Source: Chloroflexota bacterium (GTDB lineage: Bacteria; Chloroflexota; Anaerolineae; J036; Brachytrichaceae). Taken from it: a stretch of DNA of 35,031 nt. Under the pieces are notes generated by a model. The model searched no databases and had not been told where the DNA came from. It saw nothing but the letters and a program-made list of their open reading frames with translations. Both the position numbers and the translations under genes were made by a program. Of this stretch, positions 19,408 to 28,726 are shown one piece after another; the first letter of the stretch is position 1, and every line of letters starts with the position of its first letter. The stretch is taken from positions 1 to 35,031 of the forward strand of contig JAGWYZ010000010.1 in the NCBI GenBank assembly GCA_018969115.1, in the 5' to 3' direction.

Positions 19408-20160
19408 TTAAGCCTCTCCCACTGGTTTTGGAAATGGGCGCAAAGCATCCACTTCTTTACCACGCCGCTTAGCTTCTTCGTCCAAATTCTTTAATTGCAT
19501 TAAAGCATCAAACGTTGCATAAGTTGCATTCATCTTGCTGCCAGAGCCAAGAGACTTTGTCAACACATTTTGCACACCTGCCGCTACCAAGACAGCACGC
19601 ACACCACCACCAGCAATGACACCAGTACCGGGAGATGCTGGTTTTAATAATACCTTGGCCCCACCATACTTCATAATCACTTCATGTGGAATAGTGTGAT
19701 CAAGTAAGTGAACTTGTTTCATACTTGTGCGTGCGCTATCTGTTGCTTTACGAATGGCATCTTGGACAGCACGGGCACGGCCTAAACCGATACCAATCTT
19801 GCCTTTACCATCGCCAACAACAATCAAAGCTCGAAATGCAAAACGTCGGCCACCTTTGATTACTTTTGCAACACGCGTAATATCGACAATCTTCTGCTCA
19901 AAATCATCCACTGGGCGTTCTTGGCGTGGTCCCCCACGCCCTTCATTGCCCATATTTGCAGCAGGATTGGCAGCATTTGCGTTACCGCGACCGCTACCTG
20001 GGCCACCACGCCCACCACCGGGGCCGCGATTTCCACCGCCAGCGCTGCGGTTTCCACCGCCAGAACTGCGATTTCCACCGCCAGAACTGCGATTTCCACC
20101 ACCGGGGCCACCAGCACTGGGGCCGCTACGTCGAATCGGATTTGGTCTTGCGTCTGCCAT
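19408..20160 (-). CDS. rpsE: 30S ribosomal protein S5 with long Gly/Asn/Arg-rich N-terminal extension
   Basis: Core FEQKIVDITRVAKVIKGGRRFAFRALIVVGDGKGKIGIGLGRARAVQDAIRKA; N-terminal 80+ aa include GGGNRSSGGGNRSSGGGNRSAGGGNR. Confidence 0.96.
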   Translation of the reverse strand: MADARPNPIRRSGPSAGGPGGGNRSSGGGNRSSGGGNRSAGGGNRGPGGGRGGPGSGRGNANAANPAANMGNEGRGGPRQERPVDDFEQKIVDITRVAKVIKGGRRFAFRALIVVGDGKGKIGIGLGRARAVQDAIRKATDSARTSMKQVHLLDHTIPHEVIMKYGGAKVLLKPASPGTGVIAGGGVRAVLVAAGVQNVLTKSLGSGSKMNATYATFDALMQLKNLDEEAKRRGKEVDALRPFPKPVGEA

Positions 20161-20162
20161 AG

Positions 20163-20519
20163 TTAGAACTCCAATCCACCTTCGCGAGCGCCATCTGCGA
20201 CGGCCTTAACACGACCATGATAGCGATACCCCGCGCGATCAAATACAACTTTTTTAATACTCTTTTCTTGTGCGCGTTTGGCAATTAATTTACCTACTTC
20301 ACGCGCTGCATCTGTTTTTTTAAAGTTCGCATTCTTGATCTCCGCATCTAATGATGAAGCGGCAGCTAGTGTATGACCAACACTATCATCAATCAACTGG
20401 GCATACGTGCCAGTCAAGCTGCGAAACACATTCAGACGTGGGCGACTTGGCATACCTGCCAAGTTTGACCGCACACGTCGGCGGCGGCGTTCTCGCGCCT
20501 CAGTTCGTTGCTGTGACAT
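20163..20519 (-). CDS. rplR: 50S ribosomal protein L18
   Basis: [44 protein letters not shown]..., [26 protein letters not shown]. Confidence 0.96.
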   Translation of the reverse strand: MSQQRTEARERRRRRVRSNLAGMPSRPRLNVFRSLTGTYAQLIDDSVGHTLAAASSLDAEIKNANFKKTDAAREVGKLIAKRAQEKSIKKVVFDRAGYRYHGRVKAVADGAREGGLEF

Positions 20520-20585
20520 CTCTGAATTCTTGAGTTTAGATTTTAGATTTTGGGCCACTTATCATAAGTAACCCGAAATCTAAAA

Positions 20586-21149
20586 TTATTTGGCGCCTTT
20601 ACCCGTCTTGCCAGACTTACCAGCCTTACGACGAATGACCTCGCCCTGATACTTAATTCCCTTGCCTTTATAGGGCTCAGGGGGACGGACCTTACGGATC
20701 CGAGCTGCAGTTTCACCCACTACTTCCTTATCCACACCACTCACTGTAATAGTACGTGTCTTAGGATCAGTTCCGAGTGTAATCCCACTTGGAGGCGGGA
20801 AATCTACAACGTGTGAAAAACCCACATGCAATATTAAATTTTTACCAGACATCTCGGCGCGGTATCCCACACTTTCAGCTGTAATTTCTAATACACGGGT
20901 AAAACCGGTTGAGACACCTACGATCATATTGTTTAACAAGGCACGAGATAAACCGTGCAAAGCACGGGTATCGCGTTCCTCATTTTCACGCGCAACCGTG
21001 ATATTTCCGGCCTCATTCTTCACAGTCATACGAGGATCAAATCGGCGACGAAGCTCGCCTTTGGGTCCCTTTACGGTGACCAATGATCCATCTAATTTAA
21101 TATCAACCCCCTTCGGGAGGCTGATGGGTTGTTTTCCAATTCGTGACAT
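20586..21149 (-). CDS. rplF: 50S ribosomal protein L6
   Basis: MSRIGKQPISLPKGVDIKLDGSLVTVKGPKGELRR..., EPYKGKGIKYQGEVIRRKAGKSGK. Confidence 0.97.
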   Translation of the reverse strand: MSRIGKQPISLPKGVDIKLDGSLVTVKGPKGELRRRFDPRMTVKNEAGNITVARENEERDTRALHGLSRALLNNMIVGVSTGFTRVLEITAESVGYRAEMSGKNLILHVGFSHVVDFPPPSGITLGTDPKTRTITVSGVDKEVVGETAARIRKVRPPEPYKGKGIKYQGEVIRRKAGKSGKTGKGAK

Positions 21150-21228
21150 CTTGCGATTTGCGATTGACTATTAATGATTAATACCAATAAGCAACCTAGT
21201 TTATAGGAGGCTCATGATGGTCCAACCA

Positions 21229-21633
21229 CTAACTGACATAACAGAGCACTTCGCCACCAACACCCAACCGCTTTGCTTGTTTGCCCGTAATTACCCCTTT
21301 TGGGGTGGACATAATAGCGATGCCGATACCGCTCAATACACGCGGAATCTCATCTCTACCGCAATAGACGCGGCGGCCTGGTTTGCTAATGCGCTTCAGA
21401 TCTGAAATTGCTGCGGTACGCTCACGACGCTCGCCCGAATAGCGCAAAGTCAAATTAAGCATCTTAGCAGCTCCCACCTCGACGATCGCATAATCATCGA
21501 GATATCCCTCATCTTTCAAAATTTCTGCGACGCGTGCGGTCATCTTCGACGCATATACTGGCACCGTTCCATGACCGACTGCTACCGCATTACGGATACG
21601 CGTAAGCATATCACCTAATGTGTCAGTAACCAT
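21229..21633 (-). CDS. rpsH: 30S ribosomal protein S8
   Basis: DTLGDMLTRIRNAVAVGH..., SKPGRRVYCGRDEIPRVLSGIGIAIMSTPKGVITGKQAKRLGVGGEVLCYV. Confidence 0.97.
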   Translation of the reverse strand: MVTDTLGDMLTRIRNAVAVGHGTVPVYASKMTARVAEILKDEGYLDDYAIVEVGAAKMLNLTLRYSGERRERTAAISDLKRISKPGRRVYCGRDEIPRVLSGIGIAIMSTPKGVITGKQAKRLGVGGEVLCYVS

Positions 21634-21641
21634 TTATTCTC

Positions 21642-21836
21642 CTACCAAGATGCTTTGCGCACACCCGGGATTTCTCCTTTCAAAGCCAATTCACGAAATG
21701 TAATGCGTGATAAACCAAATTTACGCATGTAACCACGCGCACGTCCAGTCACAGCACAACGATTTCGTACCCGCACACGATATTTGCGGTTGGCTTCACG
21801 ATAAAACATTGCAGTTCGCGGTCTTTTTTCAGCCAT
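21642..21836 (-). CDS. rpsN: 30S ribosomal protein S14, short form lacking the zinc-binding cysteine pairs
   Basis: [64 protein letters not shown]; start at 21836 with SD GGAG. Confidence 0.95.
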   Translation of the reverse strand: MAEKRPRTAMFYREANRKYRVRVRNRCAVTGRARGYMRKFGLSRITFRELALKGEIPGVRKASW

Positions 21837-21911
21837 TTCTCTCCAATCTTGTGATCTTGTGATGTTGCAATTTTTACTCACCCAATCGCGATATCACAAA
21901 ATCTAAAATGT

Positions 21912-22466
21912 TTAGTTTTGTCCGGGCTTTGCAAACGGCATCCCAAAATGTTTTAGCAATGCACGTCCTTCATCATCGGTATTTGCCGTAGTCACAATTG
22001 TCAACTCAAGACCACGAAGTTTATCGACTTTATCGTATTCGATCTCTGGGAAAATCAATTGTTCACGCACACCAAGTGTGTAATTGCCGCGGCCATCAAA
22101 ACAATCGGCTGGCACACCGCGAAAATCGCGCACACGTGGCAGTGCAAGGTTAACTAATCGATCCAGAAAGTCATACATACGTGAACCACGTAATGTTACA
22201 GTAACCCCAACTGGGCGGTTTTCACGCAATTTAAAGTTAGCAATCGCTTTCTTCGCCTTGGTGATTACAGGTTTCTGGCCCACAATCGCTGTCAAATCTT
22301 TTAATGCTGCATCAGCAGCTTTTGGATTGTCTGCGGTCTCGCGTCCGACACCAATATTTACAACGATCTTCGAAATTTTCGGCACCTGCATGTGGTTTTT
22401 ATAACCAAATTCTTTAATTAATGCAGGTCTAACTTCGTTAAGGTATTTCTCGCGTATATTTGCCAT
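21912..22466 (-). CDS. rplE: 50S ribosomal protein L5
   Basis: [34 protein letters not shown]..., [29 protein letters not shown]. Confidence 0.97.
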   Translation of the reverse strand: MANIREKYLNEVRPALIKEFGYKNHMQVPKISKIVVNIGVGRETADNPKAADAALKDLTAIVGQKPVITKAKKAIANFKLRENRPVGVTVTLRGSRMYDFLDRLVNLALPRVRDFRGVPADCFDGRGNYTLGVREQLIFPEIEYDKVDKLRGLELTIVTTANTDDEGRALLKHFGMPFAKPGQN

Positions 22467-22467
22467 G

Positions 22468-22782
22468 TTAACCGATCACCTCATCATGCTTATTCGAGAA
22501 ACGCTTCTTGCTATCGCCTTCAAAACGATAATTTACACGGGTAGGTTTGCCAGATGGTGTCACCAATATTGCGTTAGAAACATCAATAGGCACTTCCACC
22601 TCAATAATACCCGTTTGTTGTGACCGAAGATTGCGTTGTGACTTCTTCTGGTTTTTCTTCATGACGTTCACCCCACGCACAACGATCTTACCACTCTTGG
22701 GCATCGCACGAATGACTTCGCCTTGACGACCACGATCATTGCCGCTGAGGATTTGAACGGTATCTCCCTTCTTAATCTTCAT
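22468..22782 (-). CDS. rplX: 50S ribosomal protein L24
   Basis: [46 protein letters not shown]. Confidence 0.95.
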   Translation of the reverse strand: MKIKKGDTVQILSGNDRGRQGEVIRAMPKSGKIVVRGVNVMKKNQKKSQRNLRSQQTGIIEVEVPIDVSNAILVTPSGKPTRVNYRFEGDSKKRFSNKHDEVIG

Positions 22783-22795
22783 CGTAATTTCTCGT

Positions 22796-23167
22796 TTAGA
22801 GAACCTCCGGTGCGAGCGAGACAATCTTCATATAACCCTTATCTCGCAATTCGCGTGCAACTGGCCCAAAAATGCGTGACCCCTTTGGATTTGTCTCATC
22901 ATCGGCCAAAATTACCGCTGCATTATCATCAAAACGAATATATGAGCCATCTGGACGGCGATATTCTTTTGATACTCGAACAATAACGGCTTTAACAACT
23001 GAATGAGCCTTTACATCACCTGTTGGCGAGGCTTTCTTCACGGTTGCTACAATCGTATCGCCAATCGTCGCATAACGACGACGTGTGCTGCCGCGCACTT
23101 GAATGCACAACAACTCTTTTGCCCCCGTATTATCGGCGACTACTAGTCTGCTTTCCTGCTGAATCAT
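22796..23167 (-). CDS. rplN: 50S ribosomal protein L14
   Basis: [37 protein letters not shown]..., [23 protein letters not shown]. Confidence 0.97.
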   Translation of the reverse strand: MIQQESRLVVADNTGAKELLCIQVRGSTRRRYATIGDTIVATVKKASPTGDVKAHSVVKAVIVRVSKEYRRPDGSYIRFDDNAAVILADDETNPKGSRIFGPVARELRDKGYMKIVSLAPEVL

Positions 23168-23170
23168 TTC

Positions 23171-23425
23171 TTACCCCGCCTTACGGACAATCTGTTCCAG
23201 CATCCAGCGCTTTGTGCGGCTGAGTGGGCGTGACTCAACCATTTGCACCATATCGCCGGGCTTGGCTTCATTATTTGCATCGTGACAAGCATAATTCTTG
23301 CTGCGCCGCAATACTTTACGATACAACGGGTGGCGAATGCTTCGCTCTACCCGTACTATGACAGTCTTTTCCATCTTGTCGCTGACGACTGTCCCAATGA
23401 GTCGTCGTCGTCGTTCCATGCTCAT
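23171..23425 (-). CDS. rpsQ: 30S ribosomal protein S17
   Basis: RRRRLIGTVVSDKMEKTVIVRVERSIRHPLYRKVLRRSKNYACHD, ESRPLSRTKRWMLEQIV. Confidence 0.96.
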   Translation of the reverse strand: MSMERRRRLIGTVVSDKMEKTVIVRVERSIRHPLYRKVLRRSKNYACHDANNEAKPGDMVQMVESRPLSRTKRWMLEQIVRKAG

Positions 23426-23430
23426 TGCTA

Positions 23431-23655
23431 TTACTCCGCTTTCGTCATCTGGGCTGCCAATTCACGTTGGCGTTGCACAGTCTTGATTCGCGCGATAACC
23501 TTCCGAACGCGCGTAACACTATTAGTATCGGTTAACTGATTTTGTGCGCGTTGAAATCGCAGGTTAAACAGTTCACGATACGACTCATCTAATTTAGCCG
23601 CTAATTCGGCCGCAGACATATTGACAATTTCTTGTGGTTGTACTCCCTTTGCCAT
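23431..23655 (-). CDS. rpmC: 50S ribosomal protein L29
   Basis: MSAAELAAKLDESYRELFNLRFQRAQNQLTDTNSVTRVRKVIARIKTVQRQRE; start at 23655 (SD GGAG). Confidence 0.93.
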   Translation of the reverse strand: MAKGVQPQEIVNMSAAELAAKLDESYRELFNLRFQRAQNQLTDTNSVTRVRKVIARIKTVQRQRELAAQMTKAE

Positions 23656-23659
23656 GACT

Positions 23660-24070
23660 TTACTCCTGCTTCCCAATGACCTGCGTCTTCATCGGCAGTT
23701 TATATGCCGCTTGACTCAGAGCCACTTTAGCAATATCTGCTGGCACACCCGATACTTCAAACATAACACGTCCGGGCTTTACAACCGCAACCCAATGATC
23801 AACACTACCCTTACCAGAACCCATGCGGGTTTCGGCAGGCTTAGCTGTAATTGGCTTGTCTGGGAAAATGCGAATCCACATCTTACCGCGACGTTTCATC
23901 TCACGCACAATCACGCGACGAACCGCCTCGATTTGTCGGGCCGTAACCCAAGCTGGCTCTATGGCTTGCAAACCAAAATCACCAATTTCTATCTCAACGT
24001 TGCCTTTCGCCATGCCAGTACGACGTCCGCGCTGTTGTTTACGATACTTTACTCTCTTTGGCATCAACAT
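23660..24070 (-). CDS. rplP: 50S ribosomal protein L16
   Basis: [49 protein letters not shown]. Confidence 0.97.
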   Translation of the reverse strand: MLMPKRVKYRKQQRGRRTGMAKGNVEIEIGDFGLQAIEPAWVTARQIEAVRRVIVREMKRRGKMWIRIFPDKPITAKPAETRMGSGKGSVDHWVAVVKPGRVMFEVSGVPADIAKVALSQAAYKLPMKTQVIGKQE

Positions 24071-24157
24071 GATGTCAACCTCTCTTAAATTTTAAATTTT
24101 AAACTTTGGATTTTGAATGAAGCAATTGTGCAGATCCAAAATCTAAAATCTAAATTC

Positions 24158-24859
24158 TTATCGTTCCCGTTCCTTCTGTGAGGATTGTTGGGTGCGGGTT
24201 GGGCGAGTTATCTCTTTTGCTTGCGCACCGGGTAATACTTCACCTTTATAAATCCACACTTTTACACCAATCCGACCATAAGTCGTCGCAGCTTCAGCTT
24301 GAGCATAATCAATATCAGCGCGGAGCGTACCACGCGGAATTCGACCTTCCATATGCTTATCTGTACGCTTCATATCAGAACCGTTCAAACGCCCTGCACA
24401 CTCAATCTTAACACCATGAGCGCCTTTTTGCATGGTAGTTTGAATTGCCTTTTTCATTGCGCGTGTATGTGGAATACGGCGTTCAATTTGTTGTGCAATA
24501 TTCTCGGCAACCAAATAAGCAACCAAGTCAGGCTGTGTAATTTCTTCAATATCGAGCTTGACTTTTTTACCAGTCATACGCTCAATACCTTCTCGAATTG
24601 CCTTTACTTGAGCACCCTTGCGCCCAATCACAATTCCCGGACGAGCCGTATGCACAGTAACGTGCAATTGATTCGGCGGAAATCGTTCAATAATGACATC
24701 GGCAACACCAGCTTTGTCCATTTCTTTACGCAAATAACTGCGCAGACTAAAGTCTTCTTGCAAAAGCTTAGTGTAGTCACGCTTAGAGGCAAACCAGCGG
24801 CTCTTCCAGTCGCGGATCACGCCCAATCGGAATCCATAAGGATGAACTTTTCGACCCAT
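24158..24859 (-). CDS. rpsC: 30S ribosomal protein S3
   Basis: MGRKVHPYGFRLGVIRDWKSRWFASKRDY..., GIVIGRKGAQVKAIREGIERMTGKKV (KH domain). Confidence 0.97.
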   Translation of the reverse strand: MGRKVHPYGFRLGVIRDWKSRWFASKRDYTKLLQEDFSLRSYLRKEMDKAGVADVIIERFPPNQLHVTVHTARPGIVIGRKGAQVKAIREGIERMTGKKVKLDIEEITQPDLVAYLVAENIAQQIERRIPHTRAMKKAIQTTMQKGAHGVKIECAGRLNGSDMKRTDKHMEGRIPRGTLRADIDYAQAEAATTYGRIGVKVWIYKGEVLPGAQAKEITRPTRTQQSSQKERER

Positions 24860-24939
24860 ACTTTTTACGTTGATTGATTGACTAGTTGATTAGTTTTGCA
24901 CTATGTCACCAATGTAAACCCATCAACCAATTAACAAAT

Positions 24940-25311
24940 TTACTCAGCCGCCTCACCAACAACCACGTTAATGTGGCACGACTTGCGCTCAATCGGACGG
25001 AACCGACCACGCGCGCCAAAGCGACGCCAGCTACGGCTGGGGCCGCCATCAACCCAAATTTGCTTTACCACCAAATCATTGGGGCTTAGCGAATGGCGAT
25101 CTGTGGCATTTGCAACAGCAGATTGAATTGCTTTGCTCACTGGCTCAGCAGCCGCCTTTGGCGTGAAACGCAACAAAGTCAAAGCGTCAACAGCTTTTTT
25201 ACCACGCACTAAATCGACGACCAAACGAACTTTCTGGGCCGACATACCAATATGACGGGCGATTGACATCGCTTCATTACTAGACAACTTACTTGAAACT
25301 TTTTGTCCCAT
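24940..25311 (-). CDS. rplV: 50S ribosomal protein L22
   Basis: ARHIGMSAQKVRLVVDLVRGKKAVDALTLLRFTPKAAAEPVSKAIQSAVANA. Confidence 0.96.
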   Translation of the reverse strand: MGQKVSSKLSSNEAMSIARHIGMSAQKVRLVVDLVRGKKAVDALTLLRFTPKAAAEPVSKAIQSAVANATDRHSLSPNDLVVKQIWVDGGPSRSWRRFGARGRFRPIERKSCHINVVVGEAAE

Positions 25312-25314
25312 GGT

Positions 25315-25593
25315 TTACTTATCATCCTTCGAATCTTTCGAAATATGTCCACGGAAGGTTCGTGTTGGTGCAAATTCACCTAACTTGTGGCCAACCATGT
25401 TCTCAGTTACATAAATGGGAACATGACGCCGCCCATCATGCACAGCAATTGTGTGACCTACCATTTGCGGGAAGATCGTAGATGAACGTGACCAAGTTTT
25501 TAATACTTTTTTCTCGCCCTTTGTATTCATTGTCTCAACACGTTTGAGCAATTTTGCGTCTACAAAGGGGCCTTTTTTCAGAGATCGTGACAT
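25315..25593 (-). CDS. rpsS: 30S ribosomal protein S19
   Basis: [20 protein letters not shown]..., [32 protein letters not shown]. Confidence 0.97.
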   Translation of the reverse strand: MSRSLKKGPFVDAKLLKRVETMNTKGEKKVLKTWSRSSTIFPQMVGHTIAVHDGRRHVPIYVTENMVGHKLGEFAPTRTFRGHISKDSKDDK

Positions 25594-25596
25594 AGC

Positions 25597-26424
25597 TTAC
25601 TTAGTCCTCCGACGAATAATAAATTTATTCGTGCGCTTGTTACGGCGCGTCTTAACACCCAATGCTGGCTTACCCCATGGGGTCTTAGGACTGGGCATAC
25701 CAATTGGCGAACGGCCTTCACCGCCACCATGTGGGTGAGAGGCTGGGTCCATAGCGATACCGCGAACACTCGGTCGAATACCCAAATGGCGGCTGCGACC
25801 GGCTTTACCTAACTTGATATTGCCATGATCTGTATTCCCAACTTGGCCGATCGTCGCCATACAAGCTTGTAGTATCATGCGGGTTTCACCGCTTGGCATA
25901 CGCAAGGTTGCATAATCGCCTTCTTTCGCTAACAATTGTGCACCGGCACCAGCCGAGCGCACCATTTGTGCACCTTTTCCCGGGCGCAGTTCAATAGCAT
26001 GAACCGTAGTACCAACCGGAATATTTGTTAATGGCATCGAATTACCAACCTTTGCCTCAGCATCAGGTCCGCTCATCACATCATCACCCACTTTCAAACC
26101 AATAGGGGCAATAATATAGCGCTTCTCGCCATCAGCGTAGTGCAACAAGGCAATACGTGACGAACGATTCGGGTCATATTCAATGGTAGCAACACGCGCT
26201 GGCACACCAAATTTATTGCGCTTAAAATCGATAATGCGATATGCGCGTTTGTGTCCGCCACCTTGATGGCGTGTGGTAACCCGACCAAAAGCATTGCGCC
26301 CACCACGTTGACGCAAATCAGTCACTAAAGACTTTTCTGGCGTATCACGTGTAATGTCAGAAAAATCTGACATCGTCATCATGCGCTTGCTGGGTGTAGT
26401 CGGTTTAAATGACTTAATTGCCAT
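25597..26424 (-). CDS. rplB: 50S ribosomal protein L2
   Basis: [25 protein letters not shown]..., [36 protein letters not shown]. Confidence 0.97.
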   Translation of the reverse strand: MAIKSFKPTTPSKRMMTMSDFSDITRDTPEKSLVTDLRQRGGRNAFGRVTTRHQGGGHKRAYRIIDFKRNKFGVPARVATIEYDPNRSSRIALLHYADGEKRYIIAPIGLKVGDDVMSGPDAEAKVGNSMPLTNIPVGTTVHAIELRPGKGAQMVRSAGAGAQLLAKEGDYATLRMPSGETRMILQACMATIGQVGNTDHGNIKLGKAGRSRHLGIRPSVRGIAMDPASHPHGGGEGRSPIGMPSPKTPWGKPALGVKTRRNKRTNKFIIRRRTK

Positions 26425-26726
26425 TATGCTACCCCCTCAAATATGCCAATACGATCGGTAGGTCGCACTTGCACAACAGCTTTTTTCCATTCTGATTGGC
26501 GGATCATTGAGCGGCGTGTTCGTTGATTACGTTTCATTTTCTTTGGCATCACGGCAATATTGACACGTGTTACCTTTACATCAAAAGCAATCTCTACCGC
26601 TTCCTTAATTTGCTGCTTATTGGCACGACCATCAACTTCAAAGGCATACTGTGGCGACTCATAACCAGTCTGCCATGTCGTCTTCTCAGTAATGAGCGGG
26701 CGTCTCAGCACTTCATATGGATGCAT
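26424..26726 (-). CDS. rplW: 50S ribosomal protein L23
   Basis: [17 protein letters not shown]..., [30 protein letters not shown]. Confidence 0.95.
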   Translation of the reverse strand: MHPYEVLRRPLITEKTTWQTGYESPQYAFEVDGRANKQQIKEAVEIAFDVKVTRVNIAVMPKKMKRNQRTRRSMIRQSEWKKAVVQVRPTDRIGIFEGVA

Positions 26727-26839
26727 CTTTCGTTCCTCTTGTTTTGCAGGCGCAATACTTAATGTAACGCCTATACTTTCTCAATTTATGCACTTAAACA
26801 TTAGCCTTAAATTCAAAAACTAATATTTAAATTTTCAAA

Positions 26840-27457
26840 TTAACCGAGCCACTCCTCAACCTTCTTCAGAGTATCGAGTGATAAAACCAACTTGTCGTGT
26901 GTAAAAATATCACGAATATTGAGATAACCCGACAAAAGTGTTTTATGGCCTTCGGTATTGCGAGCAGCACGTTCCAAATTTTCATTGTGTGCTGGCAAAA
27001 CCACCAAACCCTTGTTTACCTCTAATGCCTTCATTGCATTAACAAAATCTTTAGTCTTGGCTTGTCCCAAGTCAAAAGAGTCAACCACAACTATTTCTTG
27101 ATCAAGGCACTTTTGAGTTAAAGCGCTACGAATAGCACCACGCACCATCTTTTTGGGCATGGCCTGAACATAGCTGCGAACCACTGGACCAAAAGCAACA
27201 CCGCCACCCACCCAATGTGGGGCCTTGCGGCTACCTTGACGCGCATTGCCTGTGCCTTTTTGCGCAAATGCTTTCTTCTTTGTGCGATTGACTTCAGCAC
27301 GTGTCTTCACTTTGTGGGTTCCGAGATGTGCATTTGCATTTTGGCGCAACAAGGACTGATGCATTAATGCCTGATTGACTTCAACACTAAAAATGTTGTC
27401 TGGCAATTCAACTTCGCCTACTTGCTGCCCTTGGAGATTTTTGACTGCGATTTTCAT
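26840..27457 (-). CDS. rplD: 50S ribosomal protein L4
   Basis: HQSLLRQNANAHLGTHKVKTRAEVNRTKKKAFAQKGTGNARQGSRKAPHWVGGGVAFGP. Confidence 0.96.
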   Translation of the reverse strand: MKIAVKNLQGQQVGEVELPDNIFSVEVNQALMHQSLLRQNANAHLGTHKVKTRAEVNRTKKKAFAQKGTGNARQGSRKAPHWVGGGVAFGPVVRSYVQAMPKKMVRGAIRSALTQKCLDQEIVVVDSFDLGQAKTKDFVNAMKALEVNKGLVVLPAHNENLERAARNTEGHKTLLSGYLNIRDIFTHDKLVLSLDTLKKVEEWLG

Positions 27458-28122
27458 GCTTTTTTCGCCTCCTTAATCACCACCACGCCACCATTTGCAC
27501 CTGGAACAGAGCCAGCAACCGCAATCAAATTACGCTCGACATCGACCATCATTACCTTAAGTCGGACTGAAGTGCGGGCTTCATCACCGAAGTGACCAGC
27601 CATGCGAGTACCCTTTTCAACGTGGCCAATGCCTGTACCTGCACCAATGGAGCCCGGTGCGCGTTCACGGTCTGAGGCACCGTGTGTTTTCTTTTGGCGA
27701 TGAAACCCGTGGCGCTTGATGTTACCTGCAAAACCACGCCCCTTAGACGTGCCAGAGATGTCTACAAATTCGCCAGCCTTAAAAATATCGGCTTTAACAA
27801 CATCACCAGCTTTCATACCATCAACAGCTTTAATACGATTTTCGTATAAATGCTTAACCGGTGGAACACCCGCCAATTCTTTGCGCTTTGGATATTTTGT
27901 ATTTGGGGCTAAGTTGCCCAAATGTCCGAGCTCACCGCGTGACAACTTCTTGGCCTGAACTTCGCCGAATCCAAGTTGGATGGCATCATAGCCTTCTTTT
28001 GCCATTGTCTTAATTTGCGTTACGTAGTTTGGTCCCGCTTCAATTACGGTAACCCCTGTAACGTTGCCCTTTTCATCAAAGAGCTGGGTCATGCCGACCT
28101 TTCGGCCAATCAGCTTCTTCAT
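27454..28122 (-). CDS. rplC: 50S ribosomal protein L3
   Basis: MKKLIGRKVGMTQLFDEKGNVTGVTVIEAGPNYVTQIKT..., GRGFAGNIKRHGFHRQKKTHGASDRERAPGSIG. Confidence 0.97.
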   Translation of the reverse strand: MKKLIGRKVGMTQLFDEKGNVTGVTVIEAGPNYVTQIKTMAKEGYDAIQLGFGEVQAKKLSRGELGHLGNLAPNTKYPKRKELAGVPPVKHLYENRIKAVDGMKAGDVVKADIFKAGEFVDISGTSKGRGFAGNIKRHGFHRQKKTHGASDRERAPGSIGAGTGIGHVEKGTRMAGHFGDEARTSVRLKVMMVDVERNLIAVAGSVPGANGGVVVIKEAKKA

Positions 28123-28140
28123 ATTTCAATCATTGGCATA

Positions 28141-28249
28141 AAAGCGCATGTGGGCGCTTTAGCTTGACTGTGCTTCAGGATCATTGGCTGATGGTTACTT
28201 GGGAAGATAGTCTGCTGCTTACCGATAAGTCCAGACGAGCGCCATCAGC
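28141..28249 (-). promoter_or_regulatory. Candidate structured RNA in the rpsJ-rplC gap (nested helices plus attenuator-like hairpin)
   Basis: 8-bp stem 28187-28194/28242-28249, 5-bp stem 28210-28214/28232-28236, 4-bp stem 28218-28221/28226-28229, and hairpin 28141-28147/28154-28160 just upstream of rplC. Confidence 0.4.
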
Positions 28250-28346
28250 ATAATCCCTATATTCGGTTGTTAAGAATTAGAAATTTTTCGAGATCACGAT
28301 TTAACCGCAAAAGTGCAATTTAACCGCAAAATTACCCCATTACTAA

Positions 28347-28655
28347 TTACAACTTAATTTCGATATCTACGCCTGCAGGCAAATTCAACCGCATCAGGTT
28401 TTCGATTGTCTTCGAATCTGGATCCATAACATCAATCAAACGCTTATGGGTACGGATTTCAAAGTGTTCATGCGAGTCTTTATCGATATAAGGCGAGCGC
28501 CGAACCGTAAAACGCTCAATTTTTGTCGGCAGTGGCACGGGGCCAACCACCGTAGCGCCAGCACGCTCTGCGTTTTCTACGATTCGCTGCGCCGACATAT
28601 CGAGCGAGCGATGATCATATGCTTTTAGCCGAATTCGAAGTCTTTGCTTTGCCAT
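28347..28655 (-). CDS. rpsJ: 30S ribosomal protein S10
   Basis: [76 protein letters not shown]; start at 28655. Confidence 0.97.
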   Translation of the reverse strand: MAKQRLRIRLKAYDHRSLDMSAQRIVENAERAGATVVGPVPLPTKIERFTVRRSPYIDKDSHEHFEIRTHKRLIDVMDPDSKTIENLMRLNLPAGVDIEIKL

Positions 28656-28669
28656 CTTTTTACTTTTGG

Positions 28670-28719
28670 TTTTGAATTTTGGATTTTGAGTTGATAAGCT
28701 CAAAATCCAAAATTCAAAA
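28670..28719. repeat. Intergenic palindromic cassette (tuf-rpsJ), perfect 21-bp stem
   Basis: TTTTGAATTTTGGATTTTGAG (28670-28690) is the exact reverse complement of 28699-28719; loop TTGATAAG. Confidence 0.9.
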
Positions 28720-28726
28720 TCACAAA

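Noticed and set aside
19727-20209. 160-aa Pro/Arg-rich plus-strand ORF
   Set aside because: Antisense reading of rpsE and its Gly-rich repeat; no independent support.
23621-24877. Plus-strand ORFs of 90-192 aa over rplP/rpsC
   Set aside because: Antisense to conserved ribosomal-protein genes; no recognisable motifs or RBS.
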